From Candidatus Poribacteria bacterium (GTDB lineage Bacteria; Poribacteria; WGA-4E; WGA-3G), in contig VXZL01000488.1 of assembly GCA_009845505.1 (NCBI GenBank), positions 1 through 6,795 of the forward strand: 6,795 bases of DNA, in the 5' to 3' direction. The translations under genes and the position numbers were made by a program. Under the pieces are notes generated by a model. That model ran no database searches. It had not been told where the DNA came from and was given only the letters and a program-made list of their open reading frames with translations. This document shows, piece after piece, positions 5,714-6,795 of this stretch (within the stretch, counting starts at the first letter, position 1; each line of letters begins with the position of its first letter).

Positions 5714-6795
5714 ATGCAAATTTTTCAGACCTTTATTGTTTGTGTCACAACCATTATCCTGTTTTCTACACCAAGTATAGCCGCACCACCGAACCCTTAT
5801 CTCTATTTCCATGAAGATTCCACAAGTGGTGAGTTAGTCCCCAAAGCACCTCAAAGTCGGGACGAATTTCTTGAAGCACTTGATGGGTGTTGTTTGGCAC
5901 GGGAGCAAGGCATCTTACAATCCGATGGCATAGAATACGTTCTCGCCTTAAAGATAGATTTTGCCGACATGCCCGGAAGTAGAGAGGGCGCAGCATTTGA
6001 CGCATATCTCTACGCCTCAGAAGGTATTTCCCTTAAGACCTATTATCGAGAGAACTCTTATGGGCAGATGGACATACAGCCCGGGCCTATGGGAGGCGTT
6101 GTCCCCACTGGTAATACGTGGGTTCGGGCTAAAAAACCGATGACATATTACGGCGAAGGTGCTAGAATCGTGGAACGCTACCGCGAATTGGTTCGAGAAG
6201 CATGCGAGGCGGTGGATTCAACCGTCGATTTCTCGCAATATGATAGAGATAACGATGGAATTGTTGACCATGTTTTCTTAATTCATGCTGGTAATAATCA
6301 AGCGGCATCTGGTGTTACTGATGACATCTGGTCTATTCTAACAAAAGGTGTTAACGGGGTTTACGACGGTGTTCGCGTGGATACTGCTGCAGTCGTCGCG
6401 GAGGAACCCGATCTTGAGCATCCGCATTTGGGAATCTATTTTCACGAGTTTTTCCACGATTTCGGGGCACCCGATGTTTACGGATTTAGTTTCACGGACG
6501 CTCGCGATCACAAATGGGGCTTGATGGGTGCCTTCGGTCCCTATCAAGGTCCAGACGGTTTGGGGATTAGACCCAGTCATATCTCAGGATACCTCAAGTG
6601 GGATTTCGATGCCAGACCTGAAAACGGACGCCTCGGCTGGATTCAACCCGTTCAGATAACACGAAATCAGAAAATTGATGTCCCCAGTTTTGAACTGATG
6701 CCGGGATCTGATAAACTTTTTAAAATTGATATTCAGTCATCAGCGCGGACGCTTCGCGGTGAAGCCACGGAATTCTTTCTCATAGAAAATAGAAA
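5714..6795 (+). CDS. Secreted M6-family (immune inhibitor A-like) zinc metalloprotease, 3' end cut by window
   Basis: The frame stays open from 5714 to the window edge (360 codons plus 2 bases). The N-terminus MQIFQTFIVCVTTIILFS is hydrophobic, with a likely signal-peptidase site after SIA (residue 23), so the product is exported. Zinc-protease signature HEFFHDFGAPDVY starts at H244, with H244 and H248 as zinc ligands and E245 as catalytic base; D254 fits the M6 HExxHxxGxxD pattern. WGLMG (268-272) fits the Met-turn. DRDNDGIVDHVFLIHAG (177-193) is the conserved segment before the active site in M6 proteases and may bind calcium. The family cleaves proteins outside the cell. The start is uncertain: ATG 5714 has no Shine-Dalgarno and its signal peptide lacks the usual positive charge. 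In-frame GTG 5657 and TTG 5663 would add Lys residues and overlap the previous gene. Confidence 0.87.
   Translation, partial: MQIFQTFIVCVTTIILFSTPSIAAPPNPYLYFHEDSTSGELVPKAPQSRDEFLEALDGCCLAREQGILQSDGIEYVLALKIDFADMPGSREGAAFDAYLYASEGISLKTYYRENSYGQMDIQPGPMGGVVPTGNTWVRAKKPMTYYGEGARIVERYRELVREACEAVDSTVDFSQYDRDNDGIVDHVFLIHAGNNQAASGVTDDIWSILTKGVNGVYDGVRVDTAAVVAEEPDLEHPHLGIYFHEFFHDFGAPDVYGFSFTDARDHKWGLMGAFGPYQGPDGLGIRPSHISGYLKWDFDARPENGRLGWIQPVQITRNQKIDVPSFELMPGSDKLFKIDIQSSARTLRGEATEFFLIENR

Overview
The window holds four protein-coding genes, all on the + strand and closely packed (gaps of 71, 54 and about 43 bases). The last gene runs off the right edge. GC content looks moderate, a little under 50 percent. 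No tRNA, rRNA, insertion sequence, integrase or CRISPR array was seen. The mix of genes is a large SPFH/flotillin protein, a bacterial beta-gamma-crystallin protein, a zinc-cluster protein carrying a REDGxRLDQ beta-sandwich module, and a secreted M6-type metalloprotease. This suggests a free-living or symbiotic environmental Gram-negative-type bacterium. A Poribacteria-like lineage is one guess, based only on protein style, and nothing here proves the taxonomy.

Layout: bases 1-259 are a non-coding leader with a probable sigma70-type promoter, two inverted repeats around it and a strong hairpin shortly before the first gene. Gene 1 (260-1675) encodes two beta-gamma-crystallin domains fused to a ThuA/class I glutamine-amidotransferase-like domain. 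Gene 2 (1747-4311) encodes a YqiK-type flotillin. Its coiled coil has been enlarged by sixteen 22-residue units, ten or more of them organised in an 88-residue (264-bp) super-repeat. Gene 3 (4366-5670) encodes a protein with a cysteine-rich N-terminal cluster, a beta-sandwich module resembling glycoside-hydrolase-associated domains, and a C-terminal zinc ribbon. Gene 4 (from about 5714, incomplete) encodes an exported M6-like zinc metalloprotease with its HExxH motif intact.

The shared strand and short gaps allow one transcript from the promoter near base 74. The four functions do not form a known pathway, however, and each of genes 1-3 has its own Shine-Dalgarno sequence. A joint role, such as membrane or envelope stress handling around the flotillin scaffold, is speculation. 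The strongest unusual signals are the recently duplicated hendecad-type array in the flotillin and the crystallin/amidotransferase-like fusion.
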